A DNA stretch of 64,000 nucleotides from positions 2,968,443-3,032,442 of the forward strand of contig NZ_CP042453.1 in NCBI RefSeq assembly GCF_007993735.1, written 5' to 3'. The notes beneath the pieces are model-generated. The model made no database searches, was not told the origin of the DNA, and was given only the letters and a program-made list of their open reading frames with translations. The translations under genes were made by a program, and so were the position numbers. This stretch comes from Arenimonas daejeonensis. GTDB lineage: Bacteria > Pseudomonadota > Gammaproteobacteria > Xanthomonadales > Xanthomonadaceae. Shown here piece by piece: positions 19,822-28,697 of the stretch (its first letter is position 1; every line of letters begins with the position of its first letter).

Positions 19822-21099
19822 TCACAAGCGCCCATCAACATACTCTCGTGGCAGTACATGCTTGACGTCATAAACCACTGCCAATGGTTTTGCGAAGTCG
19901 CAGATTGCATGAGGACCCGCCTTCTTGAAGTCTTCGTGTCCCACTGCGAGCACTACTGCATCGTACGCACCTTGCTCAGGCGCACTTACAAGCTGCAGGT
20001 TGTACTGATGCTGCGCCTCCACCGCATTTACCCAGGGATCGTACACATCCACATGAATACCGTAGGCCATAAAGGCGTGAACAATGTCCACAACACGTGT
20101 GTTCCGCAGATCAGGACAGTTCTCTTTGAACGCCAACCCCAAAACTAAAATACGCGCGCCTACAGGATTAATGCTCTTGCGCACCATCAGCTTTATAACC
20201 TGGTCGGCTACGTAAGGCCCCATGCCATCATTGGTCCGCCGCCCCGCCAGAATCACTTGTGGGTGATGCCCCACCTGCTGAGCCTTGTGCGTCAAGTAAT
20301 AAGGATCCACACCGATGCAATGCCCACCGACCAGCCCCGGCCGGAACGGCAGGAAGTTCCACTTTGTACCCGCGGCCTCCAGCACGTCCAAGGTATCGAT
20401 GCCCAGCTTGTTGAACAGGATGGCCAGGTCGTTCACGAGGGCGATGTTGAGGTCGCGCTGGGTGTTTTCGATCACCTTGGCCGCCTCGGCAACCTTGATG
20501 TTAGGCGCCTTGTGCGTTCCGGCTGTGATGATGCGGCCGTAGAGGGCGTCCACGAAATCCGCGACCTCGGGCGTGCTGCCGCTGGTCACCTTCTTGATGT
20601 TGGGCAGGCGGTGTGCCTTGTCGCCCGGGTTTATGCGTTCCGGGCTGTAGCCGCAAAAGAAGTCCTGGTTGAACTTCAGGCCGCTCACTCGCTCGAGGAT
20701 GGGCACACAGTCATCCTCAGTGCAGCCCGGATATACGGTGCTTTCGTACACCACCACGTCGCCCTTCTTGAGCACGATTCCAATGGCTTCGCTAGCCCTA
20801 ACCAGCGGCGTCAGATCAGGGCGCTTGGCATCATCGATGGGTGTAGGAACCGTAACGATGTAGACATTGCAGTCCGCAATGTCGATCAGTTGGTCCGTGT
20901 ACCGCAGGTGTGGGCTGAGTGCCAGCTCCTCGGCACTGCACTCCAAGGTGCTGTCCTTTCCTTCGCGCAGTTCGGTCACACGCGCGCCGCGGACGTCATA
21001 CCCAATGGTAGAAAGTTGTTTTCCGAACTCCACTGCCAGCGGCAGGCCTACGTAACCCAGGCCGATGATGGCGATGCGGACATCTTGTTCAGGCAACAT
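19822..21099 (-). CDS. tviB: UDP-N-acetyl-hexosamine 6-dehydrogenase, TviB/WbpO type
   Basis: A complete 425-aa nucleotide-sugar dehydrogenase. The NAD motif IGLGYVGLPLAVEFG is at residue 12. The middle domain has STVYPGCTEDDCVPILE and GYSPERINPGDKAH, the catalytic cysteine lies in GLVGGHCIGVDPYYLTHKAQ, and the C-terminal domain has RILVLGLAFKENCPDLRNTRV. The family oxidises UDP-GlcNAc or UDP-GalNAc in two steps to the uronic acid. With WecB the product might instead be a ManNAcA-type sugar. Its 3' half shows lower GC than its 5' half, so a cassette boundary may lie within or close to this gene. Confidence 0.88.
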   Translation of the reverse strand: MLPEQDVRIAIIGLGYVGLPLAVEFGKQLSTIGYDVRGARVTELREGKDSTLECSAEELALSPHLRYTDQLIDIADCNVYIVTVPTPIDDAKRPDLTPLVRASEAIGIVLKKGDVVVYESTVYPGCTEDDCVPILERVSGLKFNQDFFCGYSPERINPGDKAHRLPNIKKVTSGSTPEVADFVDALYGRIITAGTHKAPNIKVAEAAKVIENTQRDLNIALVNDLAILFNKLGIDTLDVLEAAGTKWNFLPFRPGLVGGHCIGVDPYYLTHKAQQVGHHPQVILAGRRTNDGMGPYVADQVIKLMVRKSINPVGARILVLGLAFKENCPDLRNTRVVDIVHAFMAYGIHVDVYDPWVNAVEAQHQYNLQLVSAPEQGAYDAVVLAVGHEDFKKAGPHAICDFAKPLAVVYDVKHVLPREYVDGRL

Positions 21100-22456
21100 G
21101 ATCTACTTTTCTTGAGTTCTGGATATGGGGAAACAAGGACGCCACCAACAGTCCAAACAGGGCCAGGTGCGCAGTAGTCCGCAAAGGATAGTCGCCCAAC
21201 GAATGCAGCAGCACCAGCAACAGCGCAATCCATGACGCCCGTCGCAAAGCCACCGAAGCAAGCAAGCGTTCGTCGTCGGTTTGCCGCTTCCGCCAGGCTC
21301 GCCAGCCGGCCCAGGCGAACGCCAACAGCGCCGCGGTGATCAGCAGCAAGGCAGGCCAACCACCTTCCAGCCACAGCTGCGCGTAGTCGTTGTGGGCGTT
21401 GTTGATGTAGTAGGCGCCGGGCTCGGTATCGGACGCCTCGAAGGCACGACGGAAACCGCCCAGCCCGGTACCCAGCGGCGCATGTTCGCCGGCCAGTTGC
21501 ACCACCACGCCGGCGTACTTGAAGCGGGCATCGTCGAACGGGTCCTTCTCCAGGCGCTGCAGGATGCCCAGCAACGCGAACTGGATGCTCAGCACCAGGC
21601 CCATCCCGATGGCCACCGCCAGCACACGCCGCGTACCGCGCCGGCGCCGCATGGAAAGCACCAAGGGCAGGCTCAGCAATAGCCCGACCATGCCCAGCAG
21701 CAAACCCGCACGCGACCGCGCCAGCGCAATGCCCAGGATCAGCAAGGCCGCGATGCCGATGCCCGCCACCACGCCCAGCGCCGCGGTGGCGCCCTGCCCT
21801 TCGCGCTTCTGCTGCCAGCGCACCGCGCCAAGCACGGTGAAGGGCAACGCCATCGCCAGCAGGCTGGCCAGGTGGTTGCGGTTGGCGAAAAAGCCGACGG
21901 CTTCAGTGGGATTGGTGATCGTGTAGAAGCGCAGCACGCTGTCCTTGCCACCGGCCAGTTGGGCGATGCCCAGCACCACCGACAGCACCGCAATCGCCAC
22001 GAACAGCAGCAGCAGGCGCCGGCGCTGTTCGCTGTCGAACTGCAGGGTGGACAGGAACATCGCCACGGCCGGCAACAGCCACAAGGCGGCGCGTTCGGTG
22101 GCCAAGGGCACCAGGCCCAGGCGCTGTGCGGGCTCGACGCCGGCCGCCGCCAGTTGCGGGGCCAGCGCTTCGCGTGCGGGGGTCGACAGCCAGAGGAATT
22201 CCGGCACCGGCAGTAGCTGCAGCAGCGGCAACGCCAGCGGCAGGCCGGCGATCAGCCAGGCCGCGGGCGGCAGGGCCGCTTCGGGGTCCTGCCGATGGCG
22301 CCAGAACACGATACCGATCAGCACCAGCGACAGCGCCTGACACAGGCTGTCACCCAGCGTGCCCTGGCCCCCGCCCAGCAGCAGGCTGAGCAGCAGCAGG
22401 GCAGCCGCAAGCGGCCAGTGCCAAATCTGCAATGAAGGGTTCGGCATCCTGCCCAC
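21089..22456 (-). CDS. O-antigen ligase family protein (Wzy_C domain)
   Basis: A 455-aa polytopic membrane protein. It has about ten hydrophobic segments and the Wzy_C region FFANRNHLASLLAMALPFTV and HAPLGTGLGGFRRAFEASD followed by YYINNAHNDYAQLWLEGGWPAL, which is the H-N-D-Y signature of O-antigen ligases and some polymerases. GC content is high, unlike the other polymerase candidate at 16907-18282. The 3' end overlaps the tviB start by 11 bases. It could be the EPS polymerase, a ligase, or work with the second protein. Confidence 0.8.
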   Translation of the reverse strand: MGRMPNPSLQIWHWPLAAALLLLSLLLGGGQGTLGDSLCQALSLVLIGIVFWRHRQDPEAALPPAAWLIAGLPLALPLLQLLPVPEFLWLSTPAREALAPQLAAAGVEPAQRLGLVPLATERAALWLLPAVAMFLSTLQFDSEQRRRLLLLFVAIAVLSVVLGIAQLAGGKDSVLRFYTITNPTEAVGFFANRNHLASLLAMALPFTVLGAVRWQQKREGQGATAALGVVAGIGIAALLILGIALARSRAGLLLGMVGLLLSLPLVLSMRRRRGTRRVLAVAIGMGLVLSIQFALLGILQRLEKDPFDDARFKYAGVVVQLAGEHAPLGTGLGGFRRAFEASDTEPGAYYINNAHNDYAQLWLEGGWPALLLITAALLAFAWAGWRAWRKRQTDDERLLASVALRRASWIALLLVLLHSLGDYPLRTTAHLALFGLLVASLFPHIQNSRKVDHVA

Positions 22457-22511
22457 CGGTGGTCAGGGCCGCGCGGACCGCGCCCCTGGGATCATGCCCG
22501 AGTCCGGGGAT

Positions 22512-23000
22512 TCAGGGGCTGACGGGGCGGTCGTTGCTGTCGCTGCCGCCACCGGCCACCAGGGCGATCGCAACCACGCCACCGCCGACCAGCAGCCAGG
22601 TGTTGGTATTCGACTTCGTGGTCGTGGTGTCCGTCGGCTCGGCGTCCGTCGGCTCGGCATTCGCCGGCTCGGCATCCGCCTGCGCCAGCAGGGGGCCGAC
22701 ACGCTGCACCGAAGCCACGCCACCCGCGCAGGGCGACAAGGCCGGTACGTCCAGCATCGAACCGGCGACCAGCGGCAGGGCGCAGCCGTCGTTGAAGCTC
22801 AGCTGCACCGAGCCCCCTTCCATTACCAGCACCCGGTCGCCGGCCTGCAGGGCCTGGCCGTCGGTGGCAGTGACGAACTGGTCGCCCTGGCTGACCAGCA
22901 CGGTGCCCTCGGCCGGGCCCAGGGTGGCGACGGGCTCGTTGGCGAGCGCGGTACCGGACAGCAGGCAGGCGGCGGCAAGCATGGAAAGGCGCTGCGACAT
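22512..23000 (-). CDS. Small secreted protein A with a C-terminal anchor; paralogue of 23158-23596
   Basis: A 162-aa protein of no family I can name. Residues 1-20 are a signal peptide (MSQRLSMLAAACLLSGTALA). The body is a FecR/SH3-like beta domain: EGTVLVSQGDQFVTATDGQ, LQAGDRVLVMEGGSVQLSFN and DGCALPLVAGS, with a second cysteine in LSPCAGG that may pair with the first. A linker with repeated Glu-Pro-Thr-Asp and Thr residues leads to one membrane segment (WLLVGGGVVAIALVAGGG) and a short tail. It shares the same pattern with the next upstream gene, about 45 percent by eye, and both end in Ser-Pro. It lies within the EPS locus, so a role in polymer control or cell-surface anchoring is possible. 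Confidence 0.7.
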   Translation of the reverse strand: MSQRLSMLAAACLLSGTALANEPVATLGPAEGTVLVSQGDQFVTATDGQALQAGDRVLVMEGGSVQLSFNDGCALPLVAGSMLDVPALSPCAGGVASVQRVGPLLAQADAEPANAEPTDAEPTDTTTTKSNTNTWLLVGGGVVAIALVAGGGSDSNDRPVSP

Positions 23001-23102
23001 GAAAATTCCTGGAGATGGTTGTTGACCGTTCTAGGCCAACGACAAGCGCCGATGATAGCGGACACGCGCGTGCCATATCCAGAAAATAGGGGCGCAGACG
23101 GG

Positions 23103-23136
23103 CAAAAGCACAAGGCCGCTTTGCGGCGGCCTTGTG
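23103..23136 (-). terminator. Rho-independent terminator after the small protein B gene
   Basis: A perfect 11-base-pair stem (CACAAGGCCGC at 23109-23119 with GCGGCCTTGTG at 23126-23136) and six-base loop is followed on the minus strand by four U. It lies just after the stop of the 23158-23596 gene and before the 22512-23000 gene, so the two paralogues may be partly separated transcriptionally. Confidence 0.8.
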
Positions 23137-23157
23137 TGTGTTCCTGCGGGCCGGCCG

Positions 23158-23596
23158 TTACGGGCTGGCCGGCGTGATGCTGTAGTCGCCTTCGACGTAG
23201 GCAATGGCCATGCCGGCGGTGAAGGCGCCGAACACCCACCAGGTGGAGGCCGGTTCGACATGGGTGGCGCCACCCACGGCCTGCGCATAGCTCGGGCCGA
23301 CCTGCTGGACCGTGGCGACGGCACCGGCACAGGTGGACACGGCCGGGACCTCGACCAGCGAGCCCGAAGCCAGCGGGAACGCGCAGCCATCGGCGAAGGT
23401 GATCGTGGCGTTGCCGCCCTCCATCACCATGACGCGGTCGCCGGCCTGCAGCGCCTGGGCGTCGGCAGCGGTGACGAACTCCTCGCCCTGGTTCACCAGG
23501 ACGGTGCCTTGCTGGCTGGAAAGGGTGGCGACGGACTCCGCGGCGAACGCGGACGAGGCCATCAGCGAGAGCAAGAGCGGCGGCGATGCGAATCAT
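23158..23596 (-). CDS. Small secreted protein B, paralogue of 22512-23000 (one frame change near start)
   Basis: About 145 aa. The N-terminus MIRIAAA joins LLSLMASSAFA (signal peptide) if one base near 23577 is removed; otherwise a TTG at 23574 would be the start. The body repeats the pattern of protein A: QGTVLVNQGEEFVTAADAQ, LQAGDRVMVMEGGNATITFA, DGCAFPLASGS and VSTCAGA. The C-terminus has a membrane segment (WWVFGAFTAGMAIAYV) and ends TPASP. The two copies probably arose by tandem duplication. No enzyme motif is present, and I cannot name a function. Confidence 0.68.
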
Positions 23597-23691
23597 GGCG
23601 TTTCTCTCTGGTTTGGACCTGCCGTTTCATCGACAGGCCAGCTCGCGAAGGGTACCCCAAAGAGGGCTCACGGGCAAACCCGTTGCGGCGC

Positions 23692-24928
23692 TCAGCGCTG
23701 CCGGCTGATGCGGAGCTCGTCGAACCAGGCGGCACCGCCGATAAGCTGTTCCGCCGGGATCCGCGCTGGCAGGCGTAGCCTCAGCCACTGGCCCGGGCAG
23801 CCCTCGGCAGGCACTTCGAACTCCAGGCTGAACGAGCGCCAGGAACCGTGCCCTTTCAGCGGTTCAGTTTCGCCCAGTACCGGGCCGGAGGGTGCGCAGG
23901 ACAGGGTCCAGACCAGGCCCCGTTCGGTGCGCAGGTTCTGTGGCCGGGCCTGCCCACGCAGGGTGTAGTGGCCGGGGGCCAGTGCCAGCATCTGGGAAAC
24001 GTGGGCGAACGGGACCCGGCGGTCCTGGAAGGCGACGCGCAGGGCCAGCCGACTGCTTGCACCGGGGCCGTGACCCGGTCGATGCGGGCACCGGCGATCC
24101 GCCCCAGGCGCCAGTCGAACCCGCCCTGCCCCGGCTCCCATTCGAAGCTGCCGTTGTAGAGGTTGCCCAGGCTGCCCAGCCGTTCCTTCGGAAGCTGGCT
24201 CACCCAGGTCAGGTAGGCCGGGCCCCAGCGGCCTTCCTTGACCAGGCGGTCCACCCAGACGCGCAGTTCGACGTCAGGCAAACCGCCGTCGGCCTTGCGC
24301 AGGCGCTCCATCAGGGCGGCCAGCACGTTGATGTCGGGCGTTTCGCGTATTACCGGCAGCACCACGACCGTGCGCCAGGGCGGCAGCGTGATGAGCCGCT
24401 CGGCCAGCGCCTCGTGCGCGGCGGGCAGTTGCGCCAGCGCGGTGAATACCGGCCGCAGCTTGGGGATGAGTTCGGGTTCGGCGCGCAGCAAGAGGTCCAG
24501 CCGCGCGACGGCCGGGGCGAATTCATTGCGCGACAGGTGGTAGTCCACCAGCCAGGCCAGGGTCGGCACGTCGCGTGGCGACCGGTCGGCGGCGATCAGG
24601 TACAGGGGCGCGGCCCCTTCGAGGTCGCCCGCCGCCGTCCTGAGTTGGCCGAGCACGCGGTAGGGACGGCCGTCGAGGGGATTGAGCGCGAGCGCACGGC
24701 GCGCGAGGTCCTCCGCCTCGGCGGCGGTTCCGGGCGTGGCGGCGCGGCGTTCGGCTAGGTGCAGCAGGGCCTCGGGGTGGTCACCGCGCCAGGACAGGGC
24801 CCGTTCGGGGTCGCTGGAGGCGTAGTGGTCGGCCATGCCCAGGCTCAGGACGCGCCAGCCCACCACGATCAACACCAGCAACACGGCGCCGGCGATCCAG
24901 CGGGGGTGGAGCGCTCAGTCTCTGTCAT
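23692..24928 (-). CDS. TPR-containing membrane-anchored protein in the EPS locus (two frame changes)
   Basis: About 412 aa. The start MTETERSTP overlaps the end of the J-domain gene. One membrane segment follows (WIAGAVLLVLIVVGWRVLSLG). TPR-like repeats follow in residues 40-200: PEALLHLAERRAATPG, ARRALALNPLDGRPYRVLGQLR and AAPLYLIAADRSPRDVPTLAWL. The C-terminal 150 residues look like a beta-sandwich carbohydrate-binding or lectin-like domain (YNGSFEWEPGQGGFDW, LALAPGHYTLRGQARPQNL, SFSLEFEVPAEGCPGQWLRL). Frame changes near 24900 (a C run) and 24067 are each repaired by one added base. TPR proteins often organise EPS export machinery; the partner here is unknown. Confidence 0.7.
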
Positions 24929-26321
24929 GGCGTACCTGGCTGATGCGGAGGGTGCCGGCGTCGCGGCGGAATTCGAAGCGGATGTTGCCGGTGCTGCGTG
25001 TTGGCCGGCGCTGGCCGGCGGCCTGCACGGCGGTGCTGTAACGGGCCAGTACGGTGGCGCCGTCGTCGCGTTGCAGCCAGGCGGTGGGCTCGATCTGCAG
25101 CTGGCGTTGCTGCGATTTCGAGAACAGGGACTGGTAATCGTAGGCGATCGCGTCGCGGCCGCCGCGGTTGTTGCTGGCGTCGCGGGTGAACAGGCGCATC
25201 AACGCACTGATGTCGCCGGCGACGTAGGCCTGGGTGAACCGGTGCAGCACCTCGTGCGCCTCGGCTTCGTTGTAGGCGGCCTGGGCGGGAGTCTGGGCCG
25301 GTGCCTGCGAGCTTGCCGGATCGGGCGCCGCCACGATGCCGGACGCTTGCGGCCCGGGCGTGGCCGGCGGCGGGCCAGCGGCCTGCGGTGGCGCGGCAGC
25401 GCGCGGCACGGCGGCCACATCGGTCGACGGGCGCGCTGACGGTGGTGGGGGAACCACTTCCGGCAGGTCCCGGTCCGGGGATGGGGCAGCAACGACATCG
25501 GCAGGCACCGTTTCGGGCGCATCCATGGCTTGCGGCGCAGACGCCGCCGATTCGTCCGACCCGACCAAGGGAGAAAGCACGGGCTCGATGGCATCGGAGT
25601 CCGGAAGGCTGGCGCGGTCCTCGGGCGCAAGGGACATGCCCGCATCCGCGGGTGCCGGCGCGACGAGCGTCGCGCCTTTGCGGACCGGAGCCTCCAGCCG
25701 CTGCCCGTACCACATCAGCATCAGCAGCGCGCCCGCAAGCGTGCCAAAGCTGCCCAGAACCAGCAGCGGCAGGCGCTGTACGGTGCGCGTGGAAACCAGT
25801 GGCCCCGAGCCGTCGTCGAGGTCCATCCGCTCGGGCCGCGGGGCCCGCGCCCGGCCCGGCTCGCCCAGCGTCACGGCCTCGAACGCCGGGCGTTGGGCAT
25901 CGTAGGCCTGGCGCCGGTCAGGCAGGCGCAAGTCGTTCCATGCACGGTTGACCCGATCGGCATAACTCGCTTCCCAGCCGTCGGGGTTGCGGTCGGGGTG
26001 CAGCCAGCGCACCAGCCAGCGGTAGTGGTCCTTGACGCGTGCGTCGGGGGTGTCGGGCGTCACGCCCAGCACGCGATAACTGTCGGCACCCGGGGCGAAC
26101 TGCATGTGCAGGATGAAGAAGATCGCCGCTTCGACCACGGTTTCCGCGGACTCGCCACTGGCGGCCGCGCATTCCCGGGCCAGGGCGTCGTCGCCGGCAG
26201 CCAGCCGCACCAGTACCAGCATGTCCTCCGGCAACGGCCGCGAAAGCGCCGCGCCCAACAAACCGGGCGACCGGTGGCAGGCCAGTGCCTGCTCGAGTGC
26301 CAGATGGGTGCCGCCCCTCAT
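24915..26321 (-). CDS. Membrane J-domain protein with an NTF2-like C-terminal domain
   Basis: 468 aa. Residues about 80-145 form a DnaJ-like J domain, SYRVLGVTPDTPDARVKDHY then WLVRWLHPDRNPDGWEASYA, with the HPD triad at 108-110 and VNRAWNDLRLPDRRQAYD. A membrane segment lies at about 183-204 (LPLLVLGSFGTLAGALLMLMWYG), then a Pro/Ala-rich linker of about 130 residues. The C-terminal domain resembles SnoaL/NTF2-like folds (AYNEAEAHEVLHRFTQAYVAG, ISALMRLFTRDASNNRGGRDAI). The ATG at 26321 was chosen because GGAG lies 8 bases upstream; 26366 is an alternative. A J domain should stimulate a DnaK-type chaperone, but its place between wzc and the TPR gene argues for a local role in the EPS apparatus. 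Confidence 0.75.
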   Translation of the reverse strand: MRGGTHLALEQALACHRSPGLLGAALSRPLPEDMLVLVRLAAGDDALARECAAASGESAETVVEAAIFFILHMQFAPGADSYRVLGVTPDTPDARVKDHYRWLVRWLHPDRNPDGWEASYADRVNRAWNDLRLPDRRQAYDAQRPAFEAVTLGEPGRARAPRPERMDLDDGSGPLVSTRTVQRLPLLVLGSFGTLAGALLMLMWYGQRLEAPVRKGATLVAPAPADAGMSLAPEDRASLPDSDAIEPVLSPLVGSDESAASAPQAMDAPETVPADVVAAPSPDRDLPEVVPPPPSARPSTDVAAVPRAAAPPQAAGPPPATPGPQASGIVAAPDPASSQAPAQTPAQAAYNEAEAHEVLHRFTQAYVAGDISALMRLFTRDASNNRGGRDAIAYDYQSLFSKSQQRQLQIEPTAWLQRDDGATVLARYSTAVQAAGQRRPTRSTGNIRFEFRRDAGTLRISQVRHDRD

Positions 26322-26384
26322 GCCCCCGCTCCCCGTGCCTGCGGCATGCGCCCTGTTCACGGCCATGCGCGGCCCATGGGTCGC

Positions 26385-28676
26385 TTATCGCCGCGCCAGC
26401 TTCTTCGGCTGGTCCTGGCCGCCGTAGGTGTAGTAGTTGTAAGCGCCATAACCGTAGCCCACGCCCGCGTGCTTCGCACTGTACTTGGTCAGCAGCGCGC
26501 CCACGACATGGGCACGGGCCGCGTACATGCGCTTGAGCGAATTGCGTGCAAGGCTGATGCGGGTGCTCCCGGCCTCCACCACCAGCAGCGTGCCACCTGC
26601 CAGGTTGGCCAGGATCGGCGCGTCGGCCAGGCCCATCACCGGCGGGCCGTCGATGATCACCTGGTCGTACTTGTCGGTGACCACGCGGGTGAGCGCGATC
26701 ATCTTCGAACCCATCAACAGCTCGGCCGGGTTGGGCGGCAGCGGACCGGTGGGCATGAACATCAGGTTCGGCTGGTCGGTGGACTGGACCACGTCCATCG
26801 CCTTGACCGCACCGGCCAGGAAGTTGCTCAGGCCGGCACTGTTGTCTATGCCCAGCACGCGGTGCAGGGACGGGTTGCGCATGTCGCCGTCGATCAGCAG
26901 CACGCGCTTGCCCAGCTGGGCGAAGTTGCGGGCCAACGTCAGCGCCGTGGTGGACTTGCCTTCCGACGGCGTGGCACTGGTGACCAGCAGGCAGCGCGGC
27001 ACGCCGGAGTCGGTGGAGAACTGCAGGGCCGTGCGCACCGAACGGTAGGCCTCGGCGAAGGCCGAGCGCGGATCCTCGAGGGCCCTGGCCGGGGTCATCG
27101 GCGTCTTGAGCAGCGGGATCACGCCCAGCACGGACAGGCCCAGCAGCTTTTCGATGTCCTCGGGCGACTTGACGCTGTCGTCCAGATGTTCGAACACGAA
27201 GGCCAGCAGCACGCCCGCGAACAGGCCCAGCAGCAGGCCCACCGCCAGGTTCAGCGTGAGGCGCGGCTTGTGCTTGTTGGTCGGCACTTCCGCGGTATCG
27301 ACGACCGAAATGTTGTTGGTGCCCACGCCACCGGCGATGCCGATGTCCTTGTAGCGCTGCAGCAGGGCGTCGTACTGCTGGCGGTTGGTGTCGACCTCGC
27401 GCTTGAGGATGTTGTACTGGATGCTTCGGCTCTGCAGGTCCAGCACTTCGTCCTTGAGCGTGTTGACCTGGGACTTGAGCAGTTCTTCCTGCGCCAGCGC
27501 GGCCTGGTACTCGGCGCGGATGGACGCCTTGATGTTGCCCACCTCGATGGCGATCTGCTTGTCCAGCTCGTCGATCTGCGCCTTGAGCTGCTGCATTTCC
27601 GGGAACGCCGGCTTGAACACGCTCAACTTGTCCTGGTATTCCGCCATCAGGCTGGCGCGGTTCTCCTGCAGGGCCTGGATGATGCTGCTCTCCAGTACGC
27701 TGCTCAGGCCAAGGCCCGACGCGGCCTCGGCCTGGCGCCAGCGCGCCTCGGCACGGATGCGTTGGTCCTGGGCCGTGGCCATCGCGGTGTTCAGTTCGCC
27801 CAGGCTCTGCGTCGACAGCGAGGACCCGTCGTTGGCGTCGACGATGCGCTCGCGCTGGGCGAAGGCCACCAGCTGTTTCTCGGAATCCTCGAGCTTGAGC
27901 TTGAGCTGCTCCAGCCGGTCTTCCAGATAGGTCTTGGCGTAGGACGAGGCGTCGAAGCGGCGCTCGAGGTTGCTGGCGATGTAGGCCTGCGCAATTGCGT
28001 TGACCACGCGCTTGGAGAAGTCGGCGTCCGGGCTGTCGTAGTGCACGCGCACCAGGCGCGAGTTGCGCACCGGCTCGATGCTCAGCCGGCTGAGGAAGCT
28101 GGTGATCATGCGGCTCTGGGCAGCGCCTTCGCGGGCCTCGAGTTCAGCCACGGTGACCTCTTCGCCGGGCTCTTCCGGGCCCATGCCCAACAGCACGCGC
28201 CAGGGCGACGGCGCGGTCATGCGCTGGTAGGCCGGGTCGTCCACGAGGTTGAGTTCACCGATCACGCGCTGGGCCAGGCTGCGGCTCTTCAGCAGTTCGT
28301 ACTGGGTCTGGTAGAAGTCGCGGTCCACCGGCGATTCGGTCGGGGTGAAACCCTCGACGTCGACCACCTTCATGGTGTCGCGCTCGATCTGGACGGTGGT
28401 GGTGGCGCGGTAGATCGGCGTCATCAGCAGCGTGCCGACCAGGACCGTGACGAAGACGATGCCCAGGGTCGCCAGCACGGTCCAGCGGCGCTTGACGATG
28501 ATGCGCCAGTAATCGAGCAGGTTGATCTCGTCGCTGGCGGACTCCGGTTCGGGCGTGCGCAGGTCGAGGCTGATCGCCTGGCCGCGGCCGCCCAGGGCGA
28601 GCTGCCGGCCGGCGCTGTCGCCTTGGCTGGGTGTCGGCAGGCCGGCACCGCGCCCTTCTGGATTTTCCTGGTTCAT
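26385..28676 (-). CDS. wzc: Polysaccharide co-polymerase with tyrosine autokinase domain (Wzc type)
   Basis: A complete 763-aa PCP-2a protein. A Wzz domain with two membrane segments (WTVLATLGIVFVTVLVGTLL near residue 63 and LTLNLAVGLLLGLFAGVLLAFV near 480) flanks a long coiled coil. The cytoplasmic BY-kinase has Walker A TSATPSEGKSTTALTLA near residue 570, Walker A' LLIDGDMRNPSLH and Walker B QVIIDGPPVMGLADA. The C-terminus is a tyrosine cluster, YGYGAYNYYTYGG. Autophosphorylation cycles, opposed by the CpsB-like phosphatase two genes upstream, control polymer length and export with Wza. Confidence 0.93.
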   Translation of the reverse strand: MNQENPEGRGAGLPTPSQGDSAGRQLALGGRGQAISLDLRTPEPESASDEINLLDYWRIIVKRRWTVLATLGIVFVTVLVGTLLMTPIYRATTTVQIERDTMKVVDVEGFTPTESPVDRDFYQTQYELLKSRSLAQRVIGELNLVDDPAYQRMTAPSPWRVLLGMGPEEPGEEVTVAELEAREGAAQSRMITSFLSRLSIEPVRNSRLVRVHYDSPDADFSKRVVNAIAQAYIASNLERRFDASSYAKTYLEDRLEQLKLKLEDSEKQLVAFAQRERIVDANDGSSLSTQSLGELNTAMATAQDQRIRAEARWRQAEAASGLGLSSVLESSIIQALQENRASLMAEYQDKLSVFKPAFPEMQQLKAQIDELDKQIAIEVGNIKASIRAEYQAALAQEELLKSQVNTLKDEVLDLQSRSIQYNILKREVDTNRQQYDALLQRYKDIGIAGGVGTNNISVVDTAEVPTNKHKPRLTLNLAVGLLLGLFAGVLLAFVFEHLDDSVKSPEDIEKLLGLSVLGVIPLLKTPMTPARALEDPRSAFAEAYRSVRTALQFSTDSGVPRCLLVTSATPSEGKSTTALTLARNFAQLGKRVLLIDGDMRNPSLHRVLGIDNSAGLSNFLAGAVKAMDVVQSTDQPNLMFMPTGPLPPNPAELLMGSKMIALTRVVTDKYDQVIIDGPPVMGLADAPILANLAGGTLLVVEAGSTRISLARNSLKRMYAARAHVVGALLTKYSAKHAGVGYGYGAYNYYTYGGQDQPKKLARR

Positions 28677-28697
28677 GCGGTCCGCTATGGGTATGGG

